This document shows positions 32,545 to 41,885 of a DNA stretch of 64,000 nt, one piece after another; the stretch's first letter is position 1; each line of letters opens with the position of its first letter. The position numbers were made by a program, and so were the translations under genes. The notes beneath the pieces were generated by a model. The model was not told the DNA's origin. It made no database searches and saw only the letters and a program-made list of their open reading frames with translations. The stretch is from Halorutilus salinus (GTDB lineage: Archaea > Halobacteriota > Halobacteria > Halobacteriales > Halorutilaceae): positions 62,001 to 126,000 of the forward strand of contig NZ_RKLV01000005.1 in the NCBI RefSeq assembly GCF_026242195.1. The letters are read 5' to 3'.

Positions 32545-33897
32545 ATGGCAACGACACAGGAGCTGGCGGAGTTCGTCCAAGCCGTTGAGGCAGAAAACTT
32601 TAGCAACGATACACGCGAGGAGCTCAAGAAACGTGTGCTTGACTCCGTGGGGATAGGGATCGACGCACTTGGTTACGACGCCGTCGAATCCGTCCACGGT
32701 ACGGTCAGGCACGCGAATCCGGGAGGTGACTGTACCCTATGGGGGCGCGACGAAACCGCGTCGCCCGTCGGTGCGGCGATGCACAACACGGCGCTCACGC
32801 GTTATCTGGACTTCATGGACTCGTTCCTCGCGCCCGGCGAGACGCCCCATCCCAGCGACAACATCGGTGCTATCGTCGCTGTGGGGGAGACCGCCGACGT
32901 TTCCGGCGAAGAGCTTTTAGAGGCTATCGGCGTCGCCTACGAGGTACAGGGCGAACTCGCGTGGAACGCACCGGTTCGTGACAAGGGCTTCGACCACGTT
33001 ACCCATACGGTTATCTCCGCCGCGTGTGGCGTGGCAAAGCTCCTCGACCTCGACGTCGAACAGACACGTAACGCCGTCGGCATCGCCGGAACCGCGCATA
33101 ACGCCCTCCGTGTGACCCGAACCGGCGGTATCAACGAATGGAAAGGTATCGCCTCCGCGAACGCCGCGCGTAACGCCGTGTACGCGTGTCTTCTCGCACG
33201 TGACGGCATGGAAGGATCCAAGAACCTCTTCGAGGGTCAGAAGGGCTGGAAACAGATCATCAGCGGCGACTTCGACATCGATCCCGACCCCGCCTGCAGA
33301 CGTGTTCACGACGTGATGACCAAACGGTATGTCGCGGAGACGTACGCCCAGTCAGCCGTCGAGGGTATCATCGAACTCGCCGACGAGCACGGTATCGACC
33401 ACGAGGCTGTCGGATCCATACATCTGGACACCTTCCACGGAGCCGCGCTCATCATCGGCGGCGGTGAAGGCGACCGGCACGAGGTCGAAACCAAGGCTCA
33501 GGCGGACCACTCACTCCCGTACATGCTCGCTGTCGCGCTCATCGACCGTGAGATGGGTAACGAACAGTACGAAGCCGAACGTATACGTTCCGACGACGTT
33601 CAGGCTCTTCTGCGCACCGTCGATGTCGAGGAGGACGAGACGTATACACAACGGTTCGAGGAGGGCGAGATGCCCGCACGCGTCGAGGTTACGATGGACG
33701 ACGGGACGGAGTATGTCGTTGAGAAGGACGCCTTCAAGGGACATCCGACACAGACGATGGACTGGGATCGGGTTGAGGAGAAGTTCCACGGTACCGCAGG
33801 CGGTCGGTTCGACGAAGATCGACGCGCGGAGATAATCGACGTGGTCAGAGGGTTAGAGTCGCACGACGTCGGTGACCTTGTGGAGCTACTTGCCTAA
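32545..33897 (+). CDS. MmgE/PrpD family protein
   Basis: The 450-residue protein belongs to the MmgE/PrpD family (2-methylcitrate dehydratase, cis-aconitate decarboxylase, iminodisuccinate epimerase). Signatures are ALTRYLDFMDSFLAPGETPHPSDNIGA (the D-x-x-D-x-x and HP-SD active-site region, about 85-110) and an all-helical N-terminal part. Family members act on small tricarboxylic or dicarboxylic acids. The methylcitrate cycle partners prpB and prpC are not nearby. It precedes the ComA-like gene by 72 bases. Confidence 0.82.
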   Translation: MATTQELAEFVQAVEAENFSNDTREELKKRVLDSVGIGIDALGYDAVESVHGTVRHANPGGDCTLWGRDETASPVGAAMHNTALTRYLDFMDSFLAPGETPHPSDNIGAIVAVGETADVSGEELLEAIGVAYEVQGELAWNAPVRDKGFDHVTHTVISAACGVAKLLDLDVEQTRNAVGIAGTAHNALRVTRTGGINEWKGIASANAARNAVYACLLARDGMEGSKNLFEGQKGWKQIISGDFDIDPDPACRRVHDVMTKRYVAETYAQSAVEGIIELADEHGIDHEAVGSIHLDTFHGAALIIGGGEGDRHEVETKAQADHSLPYMLAVALIDREMGNEQYEAERIRSDDVQALLRTVDVEEDETYTQRFEEGEMPARVEVTMDDGTEYVVEKDAFKGHPTQTMDWDRVEEKFHGTAGGRFDEDRRAEIIDVVRGLESHDVGDLVELLA

Positions 33898-33969
33898 CTA
33901 CCACATATAACCACTATCTGCAACATCTTCGCCGGTACTCATAAACGTTTCTCGAACGAATGGAACAGT

Positions 33970-34803
33970 ATGGCAGAGAAAGCATTTGAGTTCTTACACC
34001 ATAACGACCGTGAGGAAAAGCCCCGTGAGACAGGCATTACCGAGATACGAGGTCCGTACTACGACCCCATGGGGCCGCGTGAACTCAGGGACATACTCGA
34101 AACGATGGGGGAGTACGTCGACATCTACAAGTTCTCAGGCGGGTCGTTCGCCCTGATGTCCGAGGACTCCGTCACCGAACTCATCGGTATCTGTCACGAG
34201 CACGACGTGGAGGTATCGACCGGCGGGTATATAGAGAACGTCCTTATCCGTGACAACGACAAGGTACGTGATTACTTCGAAGAGGCGGAACGGCTGGGCT
34301 TCGATATAGTCGAAATCTCCAGCGGCTTCCTGGCGATGGGTACCGATGCCCTCGTCAGGCTCACCGAGGTCGCCGCCGAGGAGTACGGTATCGAGCCCAA
34401 GCCGGAGATAAACGTTCAGTTCGGTGCCGGTGGCGCTTCCGACCCGGAACAGCTCGAACGTCAGCGTCAGCAGGATCCCGAACAGGCGGTTCGTGAGGGC
34501 AGACGCCATCTCGAAGCCGGCGCGGATCTGCTCATGGTCGAAGCCGAGGGTATCACGGAGGAGGTTGAGGACTGGCGTACCGACGTCGCGTACACGATTG
34601 CGAACGAACTCGGAACCGAAAACCTCGTCTTCGAGGCTCCGGGTCCTGAGATGTTCGAATGGTACGTCAAGAACTTCGGTTCTGAGATCAACCTCTTCGT
34701 CGATAACAGCCAGATCGTCGAGCTAGAGGCTATGCGTTCGGGGCTGTGGGGGAAGGCGACGACGTGGGGACGTACCGTTACGTGGAAGGACGATCAGGCG
34801 TAG
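33970..34803 (+). CDS. Phosphosulfolactate synthase-like protein (ComA family)
   Basis: ComA adds sulfite to phosphoenolpyruvate to give phosphosulfolactate, the first step of coenzyme M synthesis in methanogens. The 277-residue protein matches that fold family: TEIRGPYYDPMGPRELRDILETMGEYVDIYKFSGGSF near the start, VSTGGYIE, DIVEISSGFLA and LMVEAEGI. Haloarchaea do not make methane, so the product is likely another sulfonate or a different acid. The pairing with MmgE/PrpD suggests a common pathway; this is inference. Confidence 0.83.
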   Translation: MAEKAFEFLHHNDREEKPRETGITEIRGPYYDPMGPRELRDILETMGEYVDIYKFSGGSFALMSEDSVTELIGICHEHDVEVSTGGYIENVLIRDNDKVRDYFEEAERLGFDIVEISSGFLAMGTDALVRLTEVAAEEYGIEPKPEINVQFGAGGASDPEQLERQRQQDPEQAVREGRRHLEAGADLLMVEAEGITEEVEDWRTDVAYTIANELGTENLVFEAPGPEMFEWYVKNFGSEINLFVDNSQIVELEAMRSGLWGKATTWGRTVTWKDDQA

Positions 34804-34968
34804 TAACCGGACGGCACCGGCTACGGTTCGCGGGATGGGCCGAACCCCGAGGAAGTACGTCGCGCCGACACGTTTTCCCTCACACGCCGACCCTCTTAGA
34901 CCGACGACCTTCTTCTACGCCCAAACCGAAACTAAAAACAATACGTCCGACAATTCTCTGTTGATAGA
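34804..34968. promoter_or_regulatory. Intergenic region: possible terminator and nuoJ promoter
   Basis: GGTTCG (34825-34830) can pair with CGAACC (34841-34846) across a 10-base loop, a possible end for the ComA transcript. AT-rich AAACTAAAAACAATA near 34930-34944 would be the promoter for nuoJ. No ORF of note lies here. Confidence 0.35.
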
Positions 34969-35244
34969 ATGACCGCCGAATTAGTCGCGTTTGTCCTGTT
35001 CGCGCTCGTTACGGCTGGTGCGAGCCTCGGTGTTGTCGTCGTGAAGGACGTCTTCTACGACGCGCTACTCCTAGGGCTTGCGCTCATCAGCGTCGCGGCG
35101 CACTTCGTCATGCTCAACGCCGAATTCGTCGCCGCCGTACAGATACTCGTCTACGTCGGCGGCGTGATGATACTCATCGTCTTCGCAGTCATGTTCATGC
35201 GTAGCACCGTCGAGGGAGACGACGAGAAGGAGGTGGCGGGATGA
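34969..35244 (+). CDS. nuoJ1: Complex I-like subunit J, N-terminal half
   Basis: The 91-residue protein has three transmembrane helices and the conserved A-V-Q-I-L-V-Y-V-G-G-V-M-I-L-I-V-F-A-V-M-F segment with its pi-bulge region. In haloarchaea NuoJ is encoded by two genes, and this is the first. Its stop overlaps the start of the second part by 4 bases. A separate promoter must serve this group, as the upstream genes are unrelated. Confidence 0.9.
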   Translation: MTAELVAFVLFALVTAGASLGVVVVKDVFYDALLLGLALISVAAHFVMLNAEFVAAVQILVYVGGVMILIVFAVMFMRSTVEGDDEKEVAG

Positions 35245-35564
35245 GGGCGGCGCGCGTCCGTCTCCTTCCGGCGTTACTCGTTGCGCTCCTGTTCGTCGGT
35301 ATAGGCTCCGTCGTTCTCGAAACCCCCGCGATCGCAGAGACGGCGACGGGGATCGAGGGGACGACGACAGATGCCATCGGAAACGCGATCTTCGATGACT
35401 TCCTCGGTGTGTTTGAGATAGTCGCCGTCCTTCTCGTATCAGCTCTCGTCGCGGGCGTATACCTCGCAAAACCCGACGAACCGCGCGGCGAGGCGGTGCG
35501 TGAGGCGGTGCGCGCCAAGCCGCGTGTTGAGACGGAGAAGGAGGTGGACGATGCTACCGAGTAG
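35241..35564 (+). CDS. nuoJ2: Complex I-like subunit J, C-terminal half
   Basis: The 107-residue protein has a first helix (about 5-25), a polar loop and a second helix (LGVFEIVAVLLVSALVAGVYLA, about 54-75), followed by a charged tail. It completes the NuoJ fold started by the gene before it. It overlaps nuoK by 14 bases. Confidence 0.85.
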   Translation: MRAARVRLLPALLVALLFVGIGSVVLETPAIAETATGIEGTTTDAIGNAIFDDFLGVFEIVAVLLVSALVAGVYLAKPDEPRGEAVREAVRAKPRVETEKEVDDATE

Positions 35565-35862
35565 CTACTACGTTTTCCTCAGCGCCTTCGTCTTCTCTGT
35601 AGGTCTGTACGGCGTTCTGACACGGACAAACGCCGTCGTCATACTCATGTGTGTCGAGCTGATGCTAAACGCCGGCAATCTTAACCTCATAGCCTTCGCG
35701 ACGCACCACGGAGGCGTCGCGGGTATTGCGGGACAGACGTTTACGCTGTTCGTGCTCGCAGTCGCCGCCGCGGAGGTCGCCGTCGGTCTTGGGATCTTCA
35801 TACTCGTGTACCGAAGGTACGGAACCGTAGATGTACGTAAGCCGCGTCTCATGAGGTGGTAG
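35551..35862 (+). CDS. nuoK: Complex I-like subunit K
   Basis: NuoK is a three-helix antiporter-like subunit. The 103-residue protein has the two essential membrane glutamates, in CVELMLNAGNLNL (about 36) and AAEVAVGLGI (about 72). The ATG at 35551 follows a GGAGGTGG site and overlaps nuoJ2; longer upstream frames are artefacts. nuoL follows immediately. Confidence 0.93.
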   Translation: MLPSSYYVFLSAFVFSVGLYGVLTRTNAVVILMCVELMLNAGNLNLIAFATHHGGVAGIAGQTFTLFVLAVAAAEVAVGLGIFILVYRRYGTVDVRKPRLMRW

Positions 35863-35863
35863 A

Positions 35864-37849
35864 ATGGCGGAGCAAGCACTCGCAACAGCGGCGTTGCTTA
35901 TACCCGTCGTACCGTTCGTCGCGTTCGCCGTGATACTGCTCGGCGGTCTGCTACCCAAGGAACGCGGATTCGGCGGTGCGACGAGCACCGTTCTGTCGAC
36001 GGCTTCCGCGGGCGTCTCTTTCGCGCTTTCCGTCTACGTCCTACTGCGTGTACAAGCAACCGATGCGTCGTTCGTCGCTGTACGTACGGCGTGGGTCGAA
36101 GCAACGGGAGCGCCCGATCTCCATTTCGGCGTTCTCGTAGATCCGCTGAGCGCACTCATGGCGGTTATCGTCTCACTCGTCGCCTTCCTCGTACACGTCT
36201 TCTCCAAGTACTACATGAACGACGAGGGCGAAAACGGACTGCCGCGTTACTACGGTGCCATGGCACTGTTCACGGGGAGCATGCTCGCCTTCGTGTTCTC
36301 CTCCAACCTTCTGATGTCGTTCATATTCTTCGAACTCGTCGGTCTATGCTCTTACCTGCTCATCGGCTTCTGGTACGAGACACCGAGCGCCGCGAGCGCC
36401 GCCAAGAAGGCGTTCCTCGTAACGCGTTTCGGCGACTACTTCTTCCTCGTGGGCGTCGCGGGCGTCTTCGCGGCTTTCGGCACCTTCGCGTACCACGGTG
36501 ACGGTTCGTTGTTCGATACAGCCGCCTCCGCTATCGAGGGTAACGTCTCCGTCCTCGGTGTCGGCGCTGAGATGGCGGTTACGGCGCTCGCTCTTCTCGT
36601 ACTCGGCGGCGTGATCGGAAAGAGCGCACAGTTCCCCCTGCATACGTGGCTACCCGACGCGATGGAGGGTCCGACACCCGTCTCGGCGCTGATACACGCC
36701 GCTACCATGGTCGCCGCGGGCGTCTACCTCGTCGCGCGCCTCTTCGAGTTCTACGCTCTCTCACCCACCGCGTTACTCGTCGTTGCGTACGTCGGCGGAT
36801 TCACGGCGCTGTTCGCCGCGACGATGGCTCTCGTTATGGACGACATCAAACAGGTGCTCGCCTACTCGACGATATCGCAGTACGGCTACATGATGCTCGC
36901 TCTCGGCGCGGGCGGCTACACCGCGGCGGTCTTCCATCTCACCAACCACGCCTTCTTCAAGGCTCTACTTTTCCTCGGCGCGGGTAGCGTCATAATAGCG
37001 ACACACCACAAGCAGGACATGTGGGAACTCGGCGGTCTGCGCCGACGTATGCCCGTCACGTACTGGACGTTTCTCGCGGGGGCGCTCGCACTCGCCGGTA
37101 TCGCGCCCTTCTCGGGCTTCTGGTCGAAGGACGAGGCGTTGCTCGCTGTACTCCGTAACGCTGTGAACGAACCCCTTCTGTGGGTACCGTTCGGTCTGGG
37201 TCTCGTTGCGGTCGTCGTCACGGGGTTCTACACGTTCCGTATGGTCGCGTTGACGTTCCACGGCGAACCACGGAGCGAAGAGGCGCGTGAGGCAGAGGAA
37301 GGTGGCTTCGCCGTCTACACGCCGCTCGTCGCCCTCGGCGCGCTTGCCGTCTTCGCCGGCTTCATAAACGCCGTACCGCTCGGTATCCACGCTCTCAAGA
37401 CCTTCCTCGGCGGCGAGACGTTCGCAGAGTACGCCGCGGAGACGGTCGGATACGTCGGTGAGTTCGAGCCGAGTACGGCGTTATCGGTTACGGCTCTCGC
37501 ACTTGCAGTCGCGGGTTCGGTCGCGGCGTTCCGTCTTTACGCGGGTGCCGACGAACCGCTCAGACACCGCGACGGCGCGACGGCGCGTGTCCTCGAAAAG
37601 AAGTACTACGTAGACGCGTTTCAGGTCTGGCTCGCCGAGGACGTGACGTACGGTCTGTCGAAACGTCTCAGCCTCTTCGATATCGATATACTCGACGGCG
37701 TTGTCAACGGTACGTCGCGCGTCTCGCTGGGTAGCGGGGAAGCGGTCAGACGTATACAGACGGGTGTTGTTTCCCATTATGCCGCCGTGATCGCTCTCGG
37801 CGTGGTCGGTCTCGTAGCCCTCGTGGGTCTCGTAGGGGGGTGGTTCTGA
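35864..37849 (+). CDS. nuoL: Complex I-like subunit L (antiporter-like)
   Basis: The 661-residue protein is the largest proton-pumping membrane subunit. Signatures are MSFIFFELVGLCSYLLIGFWYE (key Glu), GKSAQFPLHTWLPDAMEGPTPVSALIHAATMV (key Lys) and DDIKQVLAYSTISQYGYM (second Lys). About sixteen helices are seen, with a long amphipathic C-terminal part. Its stop overlaps the nuoM ATG (TGATG). Confidence 0.95.
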   Translation: MAEQALATAALLIPVVPFVAFAVILLGGLLPKERGFGGATSTVLSTASAGVSFALSVYVLLRVQATDASFVAVRTAWVEATGAPDLHFGVLVDPLSALMAVIVSLVAFLVHVFSKYYMNDEGENGLPRYYGAMALFTGSMLAFVFSSNLLMSFIFFELVGLCSYLLIGFWYETPSAASAAKKAFLVTRFGDYFFLVGVAGVFAAFGTFAYHGDGSLFDTAASAIEGNVSVLGVGAEMAVTALALLVLGGVIGKSAQFPLHTWLPDAMEGPTPVSALIHAATMVAAGVYLVARLFEFYALSPTALLVVAYVGGFTALFAATMALVMDDIKQVLAYSTISQYGYMMLALGAGGYTAAVFHLTNHAFFKALLFLGAGSVIIATHHKQDMWELGGLRRRMPVTYWTFLAGALALAGIAPFSGFWSKDEALLAVLRNAVNEPLLWVPFGLGLVAVVVTGFYTFRMVALTFHGEPRSEEAREAEEGGFAVYTPLVALGALAVFAGFINAVPLGIHALKTFLGGETFAEYAAETVGYVGEFEPSTALSVTALALAVAGSVAAFRLYAGADEPLRHRDGATARVLEKKYYVDAFQVWLAEDVTYGLSKRLSLFDIDILDGVVNGTSRVSLGSGEAVRRIQTGVVSHYAAVIALGVVGLVALVGLVGGWF

Positions 37850-39411
37850 TGTGGATCTCCCTCCTCATCGCTGTACCGGTCGTCGCGGCGCTCGCCGCGC
37901 TCGTCTCGTCGCGCGCCGACGACGCGTATCCGCGTTACGTCGCCCTCGGCGGTTCGGTCGCCTCACTCGCCCTCGCAGTTTACGTCTGGCTCGTTCCGTA
38001 CGACGGTTCAGGGAACGCGTTACTCAACCCCGAAGCAGCGGCGCTCGTCGAACGCGTACCGTGGTTCGAGATAGGCGGTTACGAGGTTGAGTACCTCGTC
38101 GGTCTTGACGGCGTCTCGATGCCACTCGTCCTCCTGACAACCCTCCTCGTGACCGCGGCGATAACGACCGCATCGAACGCGATACACGACCGCCAAGCCG
38201 GCTTCTATGCCCTTGTTCTCCTACTCGAATCGGCTCTCATAGGCGTCTTTACGGCGCTCGACTTCTTCGCATTCTACGTCTTCTGGGAGGCGGTTCTCAT
38301 ACCCATGTACTTCCTTATCGCCGTCTGGGGAGGACCGCGGCGTAAGTACGCCGGCATGAAGTTCTTCGTCTACACCAACCTCGCGTCTCTCGTGATGTTC
38401 ATAGGCGTCATCGCGCTGTACCTGACGGCGAACGTTGCGGACACGAGCATGATGTCGCTCACAACGGCGTTGCACGAGGGGGCGCTCACCGGGGCGTACG
38501 GTCTGAGCGCCGAGACGCTCCGCCTTACAGCCTTCATCGCCCTGTTCATCGGCTTCGCCGTCAAGGTACCCGTCGTACCTTTCCATACATGGCTACCCGA
38601 CGCACACGTTGAGGCTCCGACTCCCGTCTCCGTCATACTCGCGGGCGTCCTACTAAAGATGGGTACGTATGCCCTCTTCCGTTTCAACTTTACGATGCTA
38701 CCCGAAACCGCGGCGTCGCTTGCGCTCCCTCTCGCGGTCATCGGCGTCGTAAGCGTGATCTACGGCGCTCTTCTCGCCATGGCGCAGACCGATCTCAAAC
38801 GTATCGTCGCGTACTCGTCGATATCGAGCATGGGGTACGTCGTCATCGGTCTCGCGGCGTACACGACGTACTCGGTCGGCGGCGCTGTCTTCCAGATGGT
38901 GTCGCACGGTCTTATCAGCGCGCTCATGTTCACCGTCGTCGGCGTCGTCTACCACGAGACGGGTACACGTGACGTCGGTAAGCTTTCGGGACTCGCGGGT
39001 CGCGCACCCCTCGTCGCGGGTGTCTTCGTCGCCTCAGCCTTCGCGTACATGGGTCTACCCGGTATGTCGGGCTTCCCCGCCGAACTGTTCGTCTTCCTCG
39101 GCGGCGTTTCGTCGACGACTATACCTTACGCGCCCGTCGTCGTCGGCGTCGGTATGTTCGGAATCGTACTCGTCGCGGGATACCTGCTGTTCGCCATGCA
39201 ACGCGTCCTTTTCGGCGAGTTTCGTGTCGGAGAGGAAGCCGCGGTTACTGACGGCGGCGTATCCGTGACGGATGCCTCACCATCGGAAGCCGTACCGATG
39301 CTCGTCCTTCTCGCCGTCATCGTGGCTTTAGGTATACAGCCCGGTATCGTCTACGAGGCTGTTCAGACATCGACGGACGCCGTCGCTGACCTCATGGGAG
39401 GTGGTCTGTGA
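37849..39411 (+). CDS. nuoM: Complex I-like subunit M (antiporter-like)
   Basis: The 520-residue protein has the NuoM signatures YVFWEAVLIPMYFLIAVWGG, KVPVVPFHTWLPDAHVEAPTPVSVILAGVLLKMG and TDLKRIVAYSSISSMGY. The ATG at 37849 overlaps the nuoL stop; a GTG at 37840 is the alternative start. A run of Gs before the start may serve as ribosome site. Confidence 0.95.
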   Translation: MWISLLIAVPVVAALAALVSSRADDAYPRYVALGGSVASLALAVYVWLVPYDGSGNALLNPEAAALVERVPWFEIGGYEVEYLVGLDGVSMPLVLLTTLLVTAAITTASNAIHDRQAGFYALVLLLESALIGVFTALDFFAFYVFWEAVLIPMYFLIAVWGGPRRKYAGMKFFVYTNLASLVMFIGVIALYLTANVADTSMMSLTTALHEGALTGAYGLSAETLRLTAFIALFIGFAVKVPVVPFHTWLPDAHVEAPTPVSVILAGVLLKMGTYALFRFNFTMLPETAASLALPLAVIGVVSVIYGALLAMAQTDLKRIVAYSSISSMGYVVIGLAAYTTYSVGGAVFQMVSHGLISALMFTVVGVVYHETGTRDVGKLSGLAGRAPLVAGVFVASAFAYMGLPGMSGFPAELFVFLGGVSSTTIPYAPVVVGVGMFGIVLVAGYLLFAMQRVLFGEFRVGEEAAVTDGGVSVTDASPSEAVPMLVLLAVIVALGIQPGIVYEAVQTSTDAVADLMGGGL

Positions 39412-40889
39412 TGGTTACGACAGCCGAACTCGTCGCTTTCGCACCTGAGCTATCCGTCGCGGGGACGGCGTTCCTCGTACTTCTGTTGGACACGTTCTCG
39501 CGCGAGAAACGCGGTGGCGTTTCGCTCGCCGTCGCCTTCGCGGGCGTCGCTGTCGCCTTCGTGGCGACGGTGTTTCATATGAGCATCGGAACCGACACGA
39601 CGGCTTTCGCGGGTACTCTCGCTGTCGATCCGTTCGCACTCTTCTTCGGTCTCGCGGTTCTCATAACGACTGCGCTCGTACTCCTGTCGTCGACAGAGTA
39701 CATGGGGCGCGTCTACCCCGAACGCAGTGAAAGCCTGACGGAGTACGTCGCCCTCATCTTGTTTGCGGCGACGGGTATGCTCCTCATGGCGTCGGCGCGG
39801 TCGCTCGTGACGGCGTTTATAGCACTCGAACTCGCCGCTCTGCCGTCGTACGCACTCGTCGCCTTCGCAAAGGACGACAGGGCTGGCGTCGAAGGGGGTA
39901 TGAAGTACTTCATGCTCGGAGCGGTTTCGAGCGCCTTCCTCCTGTACGGTATCTCGCTCGTCTACGGAGCGACGGGAACCTTCGACTTCGCGGGTATAGC
40001 CGCGTCTGTCTCCGCCGGCGACGCGACCGGCTTGGCGGGTCTGGGCGCACTGTTCGTCCTCGTCGGACTCGGCTTCAAGATCGCGGCGTTTCCGTTCCAC
40101 GTCTGGGCACCCGACGCGTACACGGGAGCGCCCACACCCGTCTCGGCGTTCCTTTCGAGCGCGTCGAAGATAGCGGGTTTCGTTCTCCTTTTCCGCGTCT
40201 TCACGGTCGCCTTACCGACTTCCCTGAACTGGCTCCTCGCCGTGCAGGTTCTCGCCGTTCTGACGATGACTTACGGCAACTTCGCCGCCGCCGTGCAGTC
40301 GAGCGTAAAGAGGATGCTCGCCTACTCGTCGATAGGACACGCGGGCTACGTACTTATCGCTCTCGCCGTCTTCTCGTCGGGTGGTGACGATGCCGCCCTC
40401 GCCCTCGGTGCGGGGATGTCACACCTGTTCGTCTACGCGTTCATGAACACGGGTGCGTTCCTCGTCGTCGCCCTGATCGACGACTACTGGGGCGTCGGCT
40501 ACGAGTTTGAGGACTACGCGGGTATAGCCAGAAAGGTTCCCTTAATCGGCGTCGCTATGGCTGTCTTCATGTTCTCGCTCGCGGGTCTGCCGACCGGCGG
40601 CGGTTTCCTGTCAAAACTCGCCGTCTTCGCCGGTGCGGTTCGTAGCGGCTTCTGGTGGCTCGCACTCATCGGTGTCGTCAACTCCGCGCTGTCGCTCTAC
40701 TACTACTCGCGCGTCCTCAGATGGATGTGGATCGAGGAACCGGGGGACGGAGCACCCGCGCTCGACGGCAGACCCGTCGGCATCTACACGGCGATACTCG
40801 TCGCCGCCGTCGTGACGTTCGGGCTTCTGTTCGCATTCGAACCCGTCCTGTCGACCGCCGAAGAAGCCGCGTCGGCACTACTGTCATGA
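39411..40889 (+). CDS. nuoN: Complex I-like subunit N (antiporter-like)
   Basis: The 492-residue protein has FIALELAALPSYALVAF, GFKIAAFPFHVWAPDAYTGAPTPVSAFLSSASKIAG and SSVKRMLAYSSIGHAGYVLIAL, the Glu- and Lys-bearing motifs of NuoN. It ends the Nuo set. NuoE, F and G (the NADH module) are absent, so the electron donor is probably a ferredoxin or other reduced carrier. Its stop overlaps the next gene's ATG. Confidence 0.94.
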   Translation: MVTTAELVAFAPELSVAGTAFLVLLLDTFSREKRGGVSLAVAFAGVAVAFVATVFHMSIGTDTTAFAGTLAVDPFALFFGLAVLITTALVLLSSTEYMGRVYPERSESLTEYVALILFAATGMLLMASARSLVTAFIALELAALPSYALVAFAKDDRAGVEGGMKYFMLGAVSSAFLLYGISLVYGATGTFDFAGIAASVSAGDATGLAGLGALFVLVGLGFKIAAFPFHVWAPDAYTGAPTPVSAFLSSASKIAGFVLLFRVFTVALPTSLNWLLAVQVLAVLTMTYGNFAAAVQSSVKRMLAYSSIGHAGYVLIALAVFSSGGDDAALALGAGMSHLFVYAFMNTGAFLVVALIDDYWGVGYEFEDYAGIARKVPLIGVAMAVFMFSLAGLPTGGGFLSKLAVFAGAVRSGFWWLALIGVVNSALSLYYYSRVLRWMWIEEPGDGAPALDGRPVGIYTAILVAAVVTFGLLFAFEPVLSTAEEAASALLS

Positions 40890-41425
40890 ACGTCGAGACG
40901 ATCCGCGACGACGGCTTCGCGTCCAACGTCTACCGTGTCGGTGACTCTCTCGTCGACGCGGGCAACGACGCGTCGCGTCTTCCGCCGGCGGAGTATACCG
41001 ACGCGGTGTATCTGACGCATGCGCACGCCGACCACGCGGACGCTCTACGCGACTACGACGTTCCCGTCTACGTCCATCCGTGCGAGGCGGACGCCGAACC
41101 GCTCTCCGGGAGCGACATCCATGAGGTGAACGAGGGCGACGAGGTCGTTCTCGGTGGGACGGGGTTCCATGTTCTGCATACACCGGGTCACTCGCCCGGT
41201 AGCGTCTGCTACTGGTCGCCCGACGAACGCATACTCTTCTCAGGCGACCTCGTCTTCGACAACGGCGCGCCGGGACGCGCCGACACACCCGACGGTGACG
41301 CGGAAGCGTTGCGCGTGTCACTCGAACGTCTCGGGTCGCTCAGAGCCGAACGCGCGTATCCGGGGCACCGTGAACCGTTCGGCGAGGTCAGAGAGAAGGT
41401 ACGCGTGGCGGTGAACCTCGCGTGA
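40886..41425 (+). CDS. MBL-fold metallo-hydrolase
   Basis: The 179-residue protein is of the glyoxalase II-like branch of the metallo-beta-lactamase fold. It has THAHADHAD (His/Asp zinc site, 44-52), HTPGHSPGSV (third His), FSGDLVFDNGAPGR (bridging Asp) and YPGHREPFG (last His). The start overlaps the nuoN stop by 4 bases, so it is cotranscribed with nuo. Substrate unknown; a thioester or lactoylglutathione-like substrate is typical of the branch. The next gene overlaps by 4 bases. Confidence 0.85.
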   Translation: MNVETIRDDGFASNVYRVGDSLVDAGNDASRLPPAEYTDAVYLTHAHADHADALRDYDVPVYVHPCEADAEPLSGSDIHEVNEGDEVVLGGTGFHVLHTPGHSPGSVCYWSPDERILFSGDLVFDNGAPGRADTPDGDAEALRVSLERLGSLRAERAYPGHREPFGEVREKVRVAVNLA

Positions 41426-41853
41426 GCGACGGGGGCTTTCCTGACAAGGGTACGTACACTCTCGTGATACGTGTCGAGGAACCGACGACGGTCACCGTCG
41501 GTGCTCTCGGCGACATCGGTTTCGACGACGGGGTATACGCTTACACGGGAAGCGCCTTCGGTACGGGCGGTCTGTCACGTGTCGACAGACACAAACGCGT
41601 CGCGTCGGGCGAGAACGATGCGCGTCACTGGCATATCGACTACCTTCTCGGAGACGACGCCACGGCGCTCGTATCAGCCATCGTGACCGACGAGAACGCC
41701 GAGTGCGAGATAGCGCGCAGTATCGACGGCGAACCCGTCCTTGACTTCGGCTGTTCGGACTGCTCATGTCGGTCTCACCTCAAGCTGACGACCCAAGACT
41801 CGGCTGAGACCGTCTACGGGGGACGCGACACGTGGACGCGTCGGTTCAGGTAA
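41422..41853 (+). CDS. DUF123 family protein, GIY-YIG nuclease-like
   Basis: The 143-residue protein fits DUF123 (Uri-type endonuclease, GIY-YIG fold). It has G-T-Y-T-L-V-I-R near the start, GVYAYTGSAFG (the second strand of the GIY-YIG pair), RVDRHKR, RHWHIDYLL and a Cys cluster FGCSDCSCRSHL (about 111-122). Family members include reported uracil-DNA endonucleases. Starts with GTG at 41422, overlapping the MBL gene stop. Confidence 0.8.
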   Translation: MSDGGFPDKGTYTLVIRVEEPTTVTVGALGDIGFDDGVYAYTGSAFGTGGLSRVDRHKRVASGENDARHWHIDYLLGDDATALVSAIVTDENAECEIARSIDGEPVLDFGCSDCSCRSHLKLTTQDSAETVYGGRDTWTRRFR

Positions 41854-41885
41854 AGTTATTGTGTCGGGGGCGCTTCTCCGAAACG

